This document shows, one piece after another, positions 18,924-28,766 of a DNA stretch of 64,000 bases. Within the stretch, counting starts at the first letter, position 1. The number at the start of each line of letters is the position of its first letter. The stretch comes from Actinomycetales bacterium (GTDB lineage Bacteria; Actinomycetota; Actinomycetes; S36-B12; UBA5976): assembly GCA_027484085.1 (NCBI GenBank), contig JAIXQF010000001.1, positions 68,742-132,741 of the forward strand, in the 5' to 3' direction. The notes beneath the pieces were generated by a model. That model saw only the letters and a list, made by a program, of their open reading frames with translations, had not been told where the DNA came from and searched no databases. A program made the position numbers and the translations under genes.

Positions 18924-20510
18924 ATGGCTAGCTCGCAGGTATCTGCCGCAGTCGGAGTGTCTTTTGTGGTTGCCGGACCCGGTGACCCAGATCTATTAAC
19001 TGTTCGCGCACATCGGTTGCTTAAGGCAGCTGACGTCGTAGTTGTCGATGAAGAAATTACTCGCCTTGCCGAGATCGTTTCATCGGGACAAGTACTTGTT
19101 GCCGTGGATAACGCTGGCGCCCCACTTTCGTTGGCGGCTCGGACCAAAGTTTTAGTCGACGCTCGTAAAGAAGGACTACAAGTAGTTCGACTTCTCTCGG
19201 GTGACCCAGTGCTTGACGGTCGACTAGCTATGGAAACCGCTTCGATTGCCAAGGCTGGACACGCCTTTGAAGTTGCTGCTGGCGTTTCTCCGCTAACGGC
19301 TGTCGCTGCGCATGTTGGTGTCTCACTAACCGGTGGTCGAACTCGCGAAGTTCGTATCATCGATGCGGACTCACCAATTGTTGACTGGTCTGCTCACATT
19401 GATCCGCTTGTGACTCTGGTAGTTCACAACGCAGCTGATCGCGTAACTGAAGTTTCTAAAGCACTTATCAAGGCTGGCCGTGATGGTTCAACTCCAGTAG
19501 CAATCGTTCGTGATGGTGCAACAGTTGAACAGCGTTCATTGCACTCAACACTTGAGGCTCTGCCAAATGCAATCAAACTTGCAAAGCAAAGCGGTGCTGG
19601 AATTGTCATCATTGGCGAAACCGTTGGCGATCGCACTGCTTGGTTTGAAAACCGTCCGCTACATGGCTGGCGAGTTCTTGTACCTCGTACAAAAGATTCA
19701 GCCGAAGATCTTCGCGAGCGAATGATTTCGTTTGGCGCAGTTCCTTTTGAAGTTCCAACTATGTCTGTTGAACCACCGCGCACACCACAACAAATGGAAC
19801 GCGCAATTCATGGACTTGTATCCGGTCGTTACGAGTGGGTTGTTTTCACAAGCCTTAACGCAGTCCGTGCAATTCGCGAACGTTTCGAAGAGTGTGGTTT
19901 GGATGCCCGATCATTGTCAGGAATTAGAATTGCTGCAATCGGCGAAGACACCGTAAACGCTTTGATTGCGATGGGTGTACGTCCAGACCTAGTTCCGGAA
20001 GAAGAACAAACAACTGCCAGCTTGCTCGAAGAGTGGCCAGAGTTTGATTCCATTAACGATCCAATCAATCGCATTTTCTTGCCACGCGCTGACATTGCAA
20101 CTGACACCTTGGTGGCTGGACTTACTGCACTGGGCTGGGAAGTCGAAGACGTTACTGCGTTCCGCACAGTTCGCGCGGCACCTCCCGCCGTCGAAACCCG
20201 CGAAGCAATCAAGAGTGGTGGATTCGATGCCGTAATTTTCACTTCAAGTAGCACGGTTCGTAACTTGGTTGGAATCGCTGGTAAACCGCACCCAACCACG
20301 ATCATTGCTTGCATCGGTCCAGCAACTGCTAAGACCGCTCAGGAACATGGTCTACGAGTTGATGTACTTCCAGAAGAAGCCACGATTACTGCTTTGGCAA
20401 ATGCGTTAGCAGTTCATGGTGGAGCACTTCGGGATGAAGCAGAAACTTCCGGCTCTGTAGGTTGGCGTCCATCTCGGAAGCGCTCGGCTGCACGACGCCG
20501 CGCAACGTGA
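18924..20510 (+). CDS. hemD: Fused uroporphyrinogen-III C-methyltransferase-like / uroporphyrinogen-III synthase
   Basis: VVAGPGDPDLLTVRAHRLL N-domain; HemD C-domain WVVFTSLNAVRAIRE..DAVIFTSSSTVRNLVG. Confidence 0.85.
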   Translation: MASSQVSAAVGVSFVVAGPGDPDLLTVRAHRLLKAADVVVVDEEITRLAEIVSSGQVLVAVDNAGAPLSLAARTKVLVDARKEGLQVVRLLSGDPVLDGRLAMETASIAKAGHAFEVAAGVSPLTAVAAHVGVSLTGGRTREVRIIDADSPIVDWSAHIDPLVTLVVHNAADRVTEVSKALIKAGRDGSTPVAIVRDGATVEQRSLHSTLEALPNAIKLAKQSGAGIVIIGETVGDRTAWFENRPLHGWRVLVPRTKDSAEDLRERMISFGAVPFEVPTMSVEPPRTPQQMERAIHGLVSGRYEWVVFTSLNAVRAIRERFEECGLDARSLSGIRIAAIGEDTVNALIAMGVRPDLVPEEEQTTASLLEEWPEFDSINDPINRIFLPRADIATDTLVAGLTALGWEVEDVTAFRTVRAAPPAVETREAIKSGGFDAVIFTSSSTVRNLVGIAGKPHPTTIIACIGPATAKTAQEHGLRVDVLPEEATITALANALAVHGGALRDEAETSGSVGWRPSRKRSAARRRAT

Positions 20511-20523
20511 TCTGATTAGTAGT

Positions 20524-21159
20524 ATGCGAACAACGGTTCACTTACTGCGTCACGGTGAAGTACATAACCCGGACAAGCTTCTTTACGGACGCCTGCCTGG
20601 ATATCGACTTTCCGAACTTGGTCATGAAATGGCGCAACGCGCAGCGCAGGCCCTGTCTTCACGAGATGTAACCGCTGTCATTGCTTCTCCATTGGAGCGC
20701 GCGCAACAAACAGCTGCTCCGATTGCAGGTGTGCTGGGCTTAACAATTGGCACCGATGAAAATCTGATTGAAGCTGACAACGTATTTGAAGGTCAGCGGG
20801 TTTCGGTTGGCGATGGTGTGCTGCGTCAACCTAGCGCTTGGCGCCATCTCTACAATCCGTTTAAGCCATCGTGGGGCGAGCCTTATGCAGTGATCGCGGC
20901 TCGAATGCGTCAAGCGGTTGCAGATGCCAGAGATTCTGCGCGAGGTCATGAAGCAGTGCTGGTTAGCCACCAACTTCCAATTTGGATTAGCCGGCTTGAC
21001 TTTGAAGGCAAGCGCTTTCCGCACGATCCGCGCAAACGTCAATGCAGTTTGGCATCGCTGACATCTTTAACGTTTGACGATGAGACATTGGTTGCGGTGC
21101 TGTATACCGAGCCCAGTGCCGATCTCTTGGGGAAAGCGAGCAAGGTCGCAGGTGCGTAA
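20524..21159 (+). CDS. Histidine phosphatase (phosphoglycerate mutase) family protein
   Basis: VHLLRHGEVHNPDKLLYGRLPG; ASPLERAQQTA; VSHQLPIW. Confidence 0.9.
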   Translation: MRTTVHLLRHGEVHNPDKLLYGRLPGYRLSELGHEMAQRAAQALSSRDVTAVIASPLERAQQTAAPIAGVLGLTIGTDENLIEADNVFEGQRVSVGDGVLRQPSAWRHLYNPFKPSWGEPYAVIAARMRQAVADARDSARGHEAVLVSHQLPIWISRLDFEGKRFPHDPRKRQCSLASLTSLTFDDETLVAVLYTEPSADLLGKASKVAGA

Positions 21160-21721
21160 AGTTACAACTCTGTTTTTTGTTGGCGCACTTGTTGCGCTAC
21201 TAACAGGATGTAGCGCTAGCTCCACTGGTAACACTTCTGACACTGGGTACATTTCAGGTGACGGAAGTACAGTCCTCTTATCTCCCGAAGAGCGTGGCGA
21301 AGCGATTTCGCTTGCCGGGGAAACTCTTGAAGGAACACAACTCGACATTGCGAGCTGGCAAGGAAAACTTGTTGTCGTAAATCTTTGGGCTTCTTGGTGT
21401 GGTCCTTGCCGATCCGAAGCCGTTGACTTAGAGAATTCGTATTTGCAATTCAAAGATCAAGGTGTTGAGTTCCTTGGCCTAAACACTCGGGATGGCTTGG
21501 CTGCAGCCAAGGCATTTAATGATCGGTTTAACACCTCGTACCCATCAATTCGCGACAAAGACGGACAGCTAACTTTAGTTTTTGGAAATCTAGGTCCCGC
21601 TGCAACTCCATCAACAATCATTTTGGATTCCAAAGGCAGAGTTGCTGCGCGCATTCTTGGACCAACAACAGAGTCCGAACTTAGAGTCGTGCTGACTGCA
21701 GTATTAGAGAGCGAAAGTTAA
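21152..21721 (+). CDS. TlpA/ResA-like lipoprotein thiol-disulfide oxidoreductase
   Basis: Lipobox LLTGC; WASWCGPCRSE; GTG start overlapping the previous gene. Confidence 0.9.
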   Translation: MRKVTTLFFVGALVALLTGCSASSTGNTSDTGYISGDGSTVLLSPEERGEAISLAGETLEGTQLDIASWQGKLVVVNLWASWCGPCRSEAVDLENSYLQFKDQGVEFLGLNTRDGLAAAKAFNDRFNTSYPSIRDKDGQLTLVFGNLGPAATPSTIILDSKGRVAARILGPTTESELRVVLTAVLESES

Positions 21722-22482
21722 TGCGGTCGCTTGAGATTGTTCAAACCATCACATCTGGCTCGCTGTTGCTAGCGATTCCACTTGCCTTCGCTGCAGGATT
21801 AGTTTCGTTTCTCTCACCTTGCGTGCTTCCGTTGGTCCCTGGGTATTTGTCTTACATCACAGGAGTTGCGGGAGCTAGGGCTACGGCACAGCGCACTTCA
21901 GCATCTCGATCCCGCGCAGTTTGGGGATCCCTTGTTTTTGTTACCGGATTCTCAGTTGTCTTCATTTCTTATGGCGCATTGTTTGGTGGCATTGGTCAAC
22001 TTCTGTTGGAGTACCAGCGAACCATTCAGATGTTCATGGGCGTCATTGTGGTAATCCTTGGGCTTGGTTTCTTGGGAGCAATCCCAGCAATTCAGCGTGA
22101 CATCCGCATCCATCGGGTACCAACTGGAACCTTGTTTGGCGCATTTTTATTGGGCGCACTATTTGCAATCGGTTGGACGCCTTGTATTGGCCCAACCCTT
22201 GCCGCAGTTCAAGGTATGGCGCTGACTGAAGCAAGTGCAGTTCGTGGTGCAATTTTGAGCGCAGCATATTGCCTAGGACTAGGTCTGCCATTTGTTTTTC
22301 TAGCGTTCTTCTTCGAACGCAGTATTCGAACAGTCAAGGTTTTGCGAAAGTACTCGCGCCAGATTATGTATTTCGGTGGTGCGATGCTTATTGTGATCGG
22401 GTTACTACTTGTAACTGGCTATTGGAATGACATCACTATTGGGTTGCGGGTTTGGGCGACCAATTGGGGAGTTCCGATCTAA
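21721..22482 (+). CDS. ccdA: Cytochrome c biogenesis protein CcdA
   Basis: FLSPCVLPLVPGYLSYITGV; GWTPCIGPTLAAV. Confidence 0.95.
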   Translation: MRSLEIVQTITSGSLLLAIPLAFAAGLVSFLSPCVLPLVPGYLSYITGVAGARATAQRTSASRSRAVWGSLVFVTGFSVVFISYGALFGGIGQLLLEYQRTIQMFMGVIVVILGLGFLGAIPAIQRDIRIHRVPTGTLFGAFLLGALFAIGWTPCIGPTLAAVQGMALTEASAVRGAILSAAYCLGLGLPFVFLAFFFERSIRTVKVLRKYSRQIMYFGGAMLIVIGLLLVTGYWNDITIGLRVWATNWGVPI

Positions 22483-22505
22483 TGAAAAGTAAAGGTGAAT
22501 AAGTA

Positions 22506-23990
22506 ATGGCAACGATGCGTTGGTTGTGGCGGCAACTAACTAGCATGCGCGTTGCACTGATACTTCTTTTCTTGCTCGCCTTAGCAAGTATTCCTGGTTC
22601 GATATTCCCGCAACGAGGTACATCTCCGCTGCGAGTAAATGAATTCCTCAAGGACAATCCAACATTGGGGCCAATTCTGGATCGCCTGTACATGTTTGAT
22701 GTATTTGCATCTCCGTGGTTTGCATCGATTTACCTTTTGCTTTTTATTTCGCTTACTGGATGTGTACTGCCGCGTGCGATCGAGCACTACCGTGAGCTCC
22801 GCAGTCAACCGCCAGCTGCACCGAAAAACCTCAGTCGTCTTCCGGTTCACTTGGAATGGCACAGTTCCGCAAAAGTTTCAGAAGTTATTTCAGAAACTGC
22901 CACTGCCTGGAAGAAGCGCGGCTGGCGAGTTCGACAAGGTGATGATTGGCTTTCAGCTGAAAAAGGGTACGCCCGTGAAACTGGAAATCTGCTCTTTCAT
23001 CTTTCGCTATTAGTTTTACTGTTAGCCGTCGGTTACGGTGGGGCAGTTGGTTATCGTGGCACCGTTATTGTTCGCGAAGACTCAGGTTTCGCAAACAATG
23101 TCACGCAATACGACACCTTCGCGCCAGGACGAGTTTTCGGTGCCGATCAATTGCCACCTTTCGCGTTTGAGCTCAAAGAATTTGAAGCCACATTTCAACG
23201 TGGTGGACAACAAAATGGAGCACCGAGAGCATTTCGAGCTGAGCTCATGGTTAAAGATGAGCCATCCGCTGAACCACGCGCCGTGACCGTTGAAGTTAAT
23301 CACCCGCTTCGCACTTCTGGCATAACGGTGTACTTAGTTGGTCACGGTTTTGCGCCAGAATTCACTGTTAGAGATGCAACAGGCAAAGTTGTTTGGCAAG
23401 ACGCATCGGTATTTTTGCCGCAAGATACCGCCTTCACTTCAAGTGGTGTAGTCAAAGTCCCAGACACCGTTCCGCAGTTAGGTCTCCAAGGCTTTTTCCT
23501 TCCAACTGTTTCGGAAGATTTTTCAAATGGCCCTGTTTCTAAATTTCCAGCCGCAGATAATCCCGAGGTTTACTTGAGTGCTTGGCAAGGTGATTTAGGT
23601 CTCGATTCTGGAATGCCGCAAAGTGTGTACCGTCTTGATACTGCGAACATGAAGCGGATCGGGATTGAAGAACTTGCACCGGGCGAAGTGTGGAACTTGC
23701 CGAATTCAGGTGGAACAGTTGAATTTACTGGCTACCGCCAGTGGGCATCTTTCGTAATTACAAAAGATCCTGGCAAAGGTTGGGCACTTGGTGCAGCAAT
23801 TGCATCCATCATCGGATTGTCACTATCGCTCTTGATCCCACGTCGTCGCGCTTGGTTGCGAGTGACGTCCTCAGAAGATCAAGGTAATCTGATCGAGGTT
23901 GCTGGATTGTCAAAAACTGAAGCTCCAGGTTTGGCAGATGAAGTTTTGCAGCTATCGAAATTAGTTCGTGCTCCGGAGGATAAGCAATGA
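22506..23990 (+). CDS. resB: Cytochrome c biogenesis protein ResB/Ccs1
   Basis: MRVALILLFLLALASIPGSIFPQR; NLLFHLSLLVLLLAVGYGGAVGYRGTVIVRE. Confidence 0.95.
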   Translation: MATMRWLWRQLTSMRVALILLFLLALASIPGSIFPQRGTSPLRVNEFLKDNPTLGPILDRLYMFDVFASPWFASIYLLLFISLTGCVLPRAIEHYRELRSQPPAAPKNLSRLPVHLEWHSSAKVSEVISETATAWKKRGWRVRQGDDWLSAEKGYARETGNLLFHLSLLVLLLAVGYGGAVGYRGTVIVREDSGFANNVTQYDTFAPGRVFGADQLPPFAFELKEFEATFQRGGQQNGAPRAFRAELMVKDEPSAEPRAVTVEVNHPLRTSGITVYLVGHGFAPEFTVRDATGKVVWQDASVFLPQDTAFTSSGVVKVPDTVPQLGLQGFFLPTVSEDFSNGPVSKFPAADNPEVYLSAWQGDLGLDSGMPQSVYRLDTANMKRIGIEELAPGEVWNLPNSGGTVEFTGYRQWASFVITKDPGKGWALGAAIASIIGLSLSLLIPRRRAWLRVTSSEDQGNLIEVAGLSKTEAPGLADEVLQLSKLVRAPEDKQ

Positions 23991-24991
23991 CGGTTAACGA
24001 AACATTGGCGCAAGCAAGTAACGCCATGGTTTACGGTTCCATGACTGCTTTCACTGGAGCAATGGTGGCATTTAGCATTTCGCTTGCAAAGGGTCGCAAA
24101 CTCGAATCTATCGAAGACGCGGCGCAACGAACTAGCACTTCACATCAAGTTCGCATGGGATCAACTGCAACCTTAGATAAGCCTGCGGTTTCTACTGCAC
24201 TCACCGATGGTGAGGATCTTGGCGAGGGACGTCGTGCTGGAAATATTGGCATGTCATTAACCTGGCTAGGAACATTGCTACTGGGCGCAGCTCTTCTGTT
24301 TCGTGGGCTTTCGGTAAGCAGGCCACCAATTGGAAACATGTATGAGTTCTCGCTTGCTGCAGGTTTTGCAGTCTCGCTCACATACTGTTTGTTATCGATT
24401 TCACGCGACCTACGCTGGTTAGGTTTGTTTATTACGGTCCCAGTTTTACTTGACTTGGGACTTGCTCTAACTGTCCTTTACACAGACAGCGCGCAACTTG
24501 TTCCAGCTTTGAATTCCTACTGGTTAGCAATTCACGTCTCGGCCGCGATTGTTTCGTTTGGAGCATTCACTGTTGGTGCTGCACTCTCGGCTCTTTACCT
24601 AGTGGCACAAGTTGCGGAAGATCGCGCTGCTGATGGCAAGGAACCAGGACGCAGTGCGGCAATCGCGCAACGTATTCCTTCCGCAGACCGACTTGATTTA
24701 ATGTCCTATCGAATTCATGCGTTCATGTTTCCAATCTGGACTTTTGCGGTTATCGCAGGAGCGATCTGGGCGGAAGCGGCTTGGGGTCGGTACTGGGGCT
24801 GGGATCCAAAGGAGACCTGGGCCTTCATTACTTGGGTGGTTTACGCGGCATATTTACACGCCAGAGCAACTGCAGGTTGGCGCGGAAAGAAAGCGGCTTA
24901 CGTTGCCATAGGTGGTTATGCAACCATTTTGTTCAACTACTTCATTGTGAACATTTTTGTGCAAGGCCTGCATTCATATTCAGGCCTGTAA
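23987..24991 (+). CDS. ccsB: Cytochrome c biogenesis protein CcsA/CcsB
   Basis: WGRYWGWDPKETWAFITWVVYAAYLHAR; overlaps resB stop. Confidence 0.95.
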   Translation: MTVNETLAQASNAMVYGSMTAFTGAMVAFSISLAKGRKLESIEDAAQRTSTSHQVRMGSTATLDKPAVSTALTDGEDLGEGRRAGNIGMSLTWLGTLLLGAALLFRGLSVSRPPIGNMYEFSLAAGFAVSLTYCLLSISRDLRWLGLFITVPVLLDLGLALTVLYTDSAQLVPALNSYWLAIHVSAAIVSFGAFTVGAALSALYLVAQVAEDRAADGKEPGRSAAIAQRIPSADRLDLMSYRIHAFMFPIWTFAVIAGAIWAEAAWGRYWGWDPKETWAFITWVVYAAYLHARATAGWRGKKAAYVAIGGYATILFNYFIVNIFVQGLHSYSGL

Positions 24992-24998
24992 GAACGCG

Positions 24999-25256
24999 CT
25001 ATCGCTTCGGCGATAAATCCCGCAAGAAACTTGGATCATCATCTGGCGCAAAAACATCGTCATCGCCACGACCCCAGCCACGACCATTTGTGCGGCCAAA
25101 TAGCAGCCATAGCACTGGACCAACGACGGGGAAGAAAAGAATGATCGCTACCCAGACAAATTTTGGAAGCGCTTTCGGATTTTGAGTTTGTAGACAATCA
25201 ACCAGGGCATAAACCGAAAGGCCTATGACTAAAACCGTTAATACGAAGCGAGGCAT
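24999..25256 (-). CDS. PLDc_N domain membrane protein
   Basis: FVLTVLVIGLSVYALVDCLQ..FVWVAIILFFPVVGPVLWLLFGR; start revised to MPRFVL. Confidence 0.75.
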   Translation of the reverse strand: MPRFVLTVLVIGLSVYALVDCLQTQNPKALPKFVWVAIILFFPVVGPVLWLLFGRTNGRGWGRGDDDVFAPDDDPSFLRDLSPKR

Positions 25257-25310
25257 AGTTAGATCGTAAGTCAGAATTCGCAACTTTGCGAACAGACGTA
25301 AACTAATGAG

Positions 25311-25556
25311 GTGAACCCATTCATTACTTACACGCTGGCCAGACTCGGACTTCTTGCGATCACATTAGGTATTGGTTACCTATTTGGCCTGCGTGGCCCA
25401 TTACTGATAATCCTGGGTTTTCTTGGTTCAGGAATTTTGTCTTTGGTGATGTTAAACAATCAGAGATCCCAATTGGGCGGACGCATTTCAGGTTACTTTG
25501 CCAAGATCAACGAAAAGCTTGATGCGAATACTCGCAAGGAAGATTTAGACGATTAG
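25311..25556 (+). CDS. DUF4229 family membrane protein
   Basis: TYTLARLGLLAITLGIGYLFGLRG..GRISGYFAKINEKLDA; GTG start; usual position near menA and ccs genes. Confidence 0.7.
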   Translation: MNPFITYTLARLGLLAITLGIGYLFGLRGPLLIILGFLGSGILSLVMLNNQRSQLGGRISGYFAKINEKLDANTRKEDLDD

Positions 25557-25558
25557 CT

Positions 25559-26452
25559 TTACATTCCGTTTGGTGACAACCAGATAGCGACGGAAAGCAT
25601 TCCTGAAAATAGTAAAAGCATCCGAGCAGTATCAGCTAGCACAGGTATCAAAGCCGGACCAGTAACTCCGCTGCGCATTGCTTGCAACGGGCGTCGCGCA
25701 CTCAAGATTGCAAACAATCCAATGAATGCACTCTCTGGACCGGTTTCGGAAAAGTTCATAGCCAGTGGCATAAAGAATCCAACCAAAATGCAAGCGCGAT
25801 AAAGTTCTCGAGTTTTTGCATCGCCTAGGCGAACTGCCAAGGTTCGTTTACCTGAAAGTGCATCTGTTGGAATGTCTCTTAAGTTGTTTGCAACCAAAAT
25901 CGCAGTTGAAAGCGCACCGCAGGCAACACCTCCGAGTAACGACAGCAAGGTAATTCGACCCGTTTGGCTTGCGCTGGTGCCGGCAACGGCAACTAGTCCA
26001 AAGAATACGAATACAAACGCTTCACCGTAACCTGCATACCCATATGGTTTAGATCCACCGGTATAAAACCAAGCCGCCGCAATCGCTGAAAGTCCAATGG
26101 GAATCAGTAACCAAAACTGGCTTAGCAAGACCATTCCAAGTCCAGCTAGGGCGCTAACTCCAAACGCAATGAAGGCTGCCCGTCGTACTTCATCAGGAGT
26201 AGCTAACTTTTGGCCAACCAGACGAACCGGGCCGACTCGATTTTCATCGGTTCCGCGAATGCCATCGCTGTAGTCATTCGCGTAGTTGACTCCGACTTGA
26301 AGTGCCAGACTCACGACCAGAGCGAGTAACGCTATAACTGGTCGAAAAGATCCTTCAAACTCGGCAATTGCAGTTCCAACCAAAACTGGCGCCACTGCAG
26401 CAGGCAGCGTTTTAGGTCGGGTACCTGCAATCCATTCGTCACGAGTGGCCAT
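25559..26452 (-). CDS. menA: 1,4-dihydroxy-2-naphthoate polyprenyltransferase
   Basis: WIAGTRPKTLPAAVAPVLVGTA; NYANDYSDGIRGTDENRVGPVRLV; NNLRDIPTD. Confidence 0.95.
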   Translation of the reverse strand: MATRDEWIAGTRPKTLPAAVAPVLVGTAIAEFEGSFRPVIALLALVVSLALQVGVNYANDYSDGIRGTDENRVGPVRLVGQKLATPDEVRRAAFIAFGVSALAGLGMVLLSQFWLLIPIGLSAIAAAWFYTGGSKPYGYAGYGEAFVFVFFGLVAVAGTSASQTGRITLLSLLGGVACGALSTAILVANNLRDIPTDALSGKRTLAVRLGDAKTRELYRACILVGFFMPLAMNFSETGPESAFIGLFAILSARRPLQAMRSGVTGPALIPVLADTARMLLLFSGMLSVAIWLSPNGM

Positions 26453-26460
26453 GAAGTTCC

Positions 26461-27762
26461 TTAATGATTTGTTCCTGGATGCGGAAATAGTTTTTGCGTA
26501 GTTTCGTTGGCAGCTTGCATACGCAAACTTATCCGATCGATTTTTCCAGAATCGAGCATGGGTAGCGAAGTAACAAACTGTACGGTTCGGGGAACTGCAG
26601 CTCTTCCAATTTGTTCCCGAATAGTTGATTGAATTTCGGAAACTAAATTCGAAGTATCAGACATGTGGTTTCTAGTTACTACATATGCAATTGGAATCGA
26701 GCCCCAGAGTTCGTCTTGTAAATCAATGACAGCAACATCCTCTATCGCAGGATGATGTCGAATCAAAGACTCAACTGCGCTAAGCGCAACATTTACGCCA
26801 CCGACGGTCACCACGTCATCTAACCGACCCAAGATATGTAGGAGTCCACTTGAATCTAGTTTTCCGACATCATGCGTTTGGACTTGGCCAGAAATAAAAC
26901 TAACTCCATCCAAATCTGGTCGTAACCGATATCCGCTTGCAGTTACTGTGCCAGAAATTGTCACGCGGCCAGGTTCAATGTCATCTTTCGTTCCCACAGA
27001 AATACTCACACCATCTAGGGGGCGTCCATCAAATACACAGCCGCCACAGGTTTCTGTCATGCCATAGGACACCGAGACTTTGATTCCCAGTTCCCGCATT
27101 CTGTTGAGCATGGGTTGAGGAGTGGCAGCTGCACCACTTAGCACCAGGTCGTATGACTGCAGCGCTTCAATTCCGACACTTCCAGATTCGAGTAGACGAG
27201 CAATTTGAGTTGGCACTAAGGAAACCATTAAGGCACGACCATCGCCATCACTTTGCCGCACTGCGCGCATGGTGGTTGCTGCAAAAGCTGCGGCTTCAAA
27301 AGTTCTAGCGCCACCAACACTTGGATCAATTTCGAATGGACTGTTGTGATACCAAGACCTAACCAGCACCATGATTCCGGCAATCCGATGAGCCGGCATC
27401 GATACCACCCAGCGATTGTTTGTACCAAACCGATTTCCAAAAGCGGTCGCAGATGCTAAGAGTGCTTGCTGACTGAGTAGCACACCCTTTGGCGATCCGG
27501 TTGACCCTGAAGTTGCACTGACAATTGCGATGTCATTGGATTCAAGTGGAAAGTTTGGATCCTCTGGTCGCAGTGCCTCCAAGGTTTGCCGCACAATAAA
27601 TTCTGGCGATTCTGCCATTGGGGCAATCGCAGGGCCACTGCCATCCAATGCTGGCCCAATTACTGAAGCCAATTTCAGGACGCCGCCCATGCCAGGGGGA
27701 ACCGTCACCGCTTTTAGTACCCGCGGATTCTGGCTTTTTCTGGATGTGTGGGATTGCGTCAT
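26461..27762 (-). CDS. menE: o-succinylbenzoate-CoA ligase (AMP-binding)
   Basis: SGSTGSPKGVLLS; SYGMTETCGG; C-terminal LPMLDSGKIDR. Confidence 0.9.
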   Translation of the reverse strand: MTQSHTSRKSQNPRVLKAVTVPPGMGGVLKLASVIGPALDGSGPAIAPMAESPEFIVRQTLEALRPEDPNFPLESNDIAIVSATSGSTGSPKGVLLSQQALLASATAFGNRFGTNNRWVVSMPAHRIAGIMVLVRSWYHNSPFEIDPSVGGARTFEAAAFAATTMRAVRQSDGDGRALMVSLVPTQIARLLESGSVGIEALQSYDLVLSGAAATPQPMLNRMRELGIKVSVSYGMTETCGGCVFDGRPLDGVSISVGTKDDIEPGRVTISGTVTASGYRLRPDLDGVSFISGQVQTHDVGKLDSSGLLHILGRLDDVVTVGGVNVALSAVESLIRHHPAIEDVAVIDLQDELWGSIPIAYVVTRNHMSDTSNLVSEIQSTIREQIGRAAVPRTVQFVTSLPMLDSGKIDRISLRMQAANETTQKLFPHPGTNH

Positions 27763-27815
27763 CGAGACTAGCCTAGAGCGAAGAACTATTCCTCAAGAAT
27801 TTCCTAAGGTTTGCT

Positions 27816-28748
27816 ATGGATACCCGAACTAAGTACGTACTCCCACCAGTGGTTGCAGATGACAGTCCTGCCAAAACCGACCCAAGTTACTCATCGATCA
27901 CCACTGCCTGCGAATGGGTGCGAACGGGTGATTACACAGACATTATTTTGGAGCGCTCAACTGGCGAAGATTCTGGCATTGCCAAAATCACAATTAATCG
28001 TCCAGAAAAGCGAAATGCGTTTCGACCACAGACTGTTCAAGAGTTAATCCACGCCTTTGATGTGGTTCGTGACGATCCAAGTGTTGGTGTTGTAATTCTG
28101 ACCGGTCAAGGAGACTGGGCGTTTTGCAGTGGCGGCGATCAGATGATTCGTGGGGATGATGGATACATCGGTGACGATGCAGTTGCGCAGGCTGGTGTCG
28201 GTCGACTAAACGTTTTAGATTTACAAATTGCAATTCGGAGAATTCCAAAACCTGTGGTCGCCATGATTGCTGGCTATTCAATTGGTGGCGGACATGTGTT
28301 GCACGTAGTCTGCGATCTTTCGATTGCAGCCGACAACGCCCGCTTCGGACAGACTGGTCCAATCGTTGGCTCATTCGATGGCGGATACGGTTCAGGATTA
28401 CTCGCTCGTCACATTGGTCAAAAACGAGCTCGCGAGATTTGGTTCCTATGTCGTCAATACGGTGCCGAACAGGCCTATGACTGGGGCTTAGTGAATTCCG
28501 TTGTTCCAATTCAGGATTTAGAAATTGAAACAGTGCAATGGTGTCGTGAGATGCTGCGCCTATCTCCGCTTTCGCTACGAATGCTTAAAGCAAGTCACAA
28601 CGCAGCGGACGACGGCTTAGCTGGAATCCAGCAGCTTGCAGGTGACGCGACACTTCTCTTCTATATGAGTGAAGAAGCACAAGAAGGTCGCAACGCTTAC
28701 AAAGAAAAGCGACGACCTGATTTCACGCAGTTTCCAAAACGTCCATAG
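27816..28748 (+). CDS. menB: 1,4-dihydroxy-2-naphthoyl-CoA synthase
   Basis: Crotonase fold: [51 protein letters not shown]-terminus. Confidence 0.95.
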   Translation: MDTRTKYVLPPVVADDSPAKTDPSYSSITTACEWVRTGDYTDIILERSTGEDSGIAKITINRPEKRNAFRPQTVQELIHAFDVVRDDPSVGVVILTGQGDWAFCSGGDQMIRGDDGYIGDDAVAQAGVGRLNVLDLQIAIRRIPKPVVAMIAGYSIGGGHVLHVVCDLSIAADNARFGQTGPIVGSFDGGYGSGLLARHIGQKRAREIWFLCRQYGAEQAYDWGLVNSVVPIQDLEIETVQWCREMLRLSPLSLRMLKASHNAADDGLAGIQQLAGDATLLFYMSEEAQEGRNAYKEKRRPDFTQFPKRP

Positions 28749-28766
28749 CTTTTCGAAACGTTAGTT

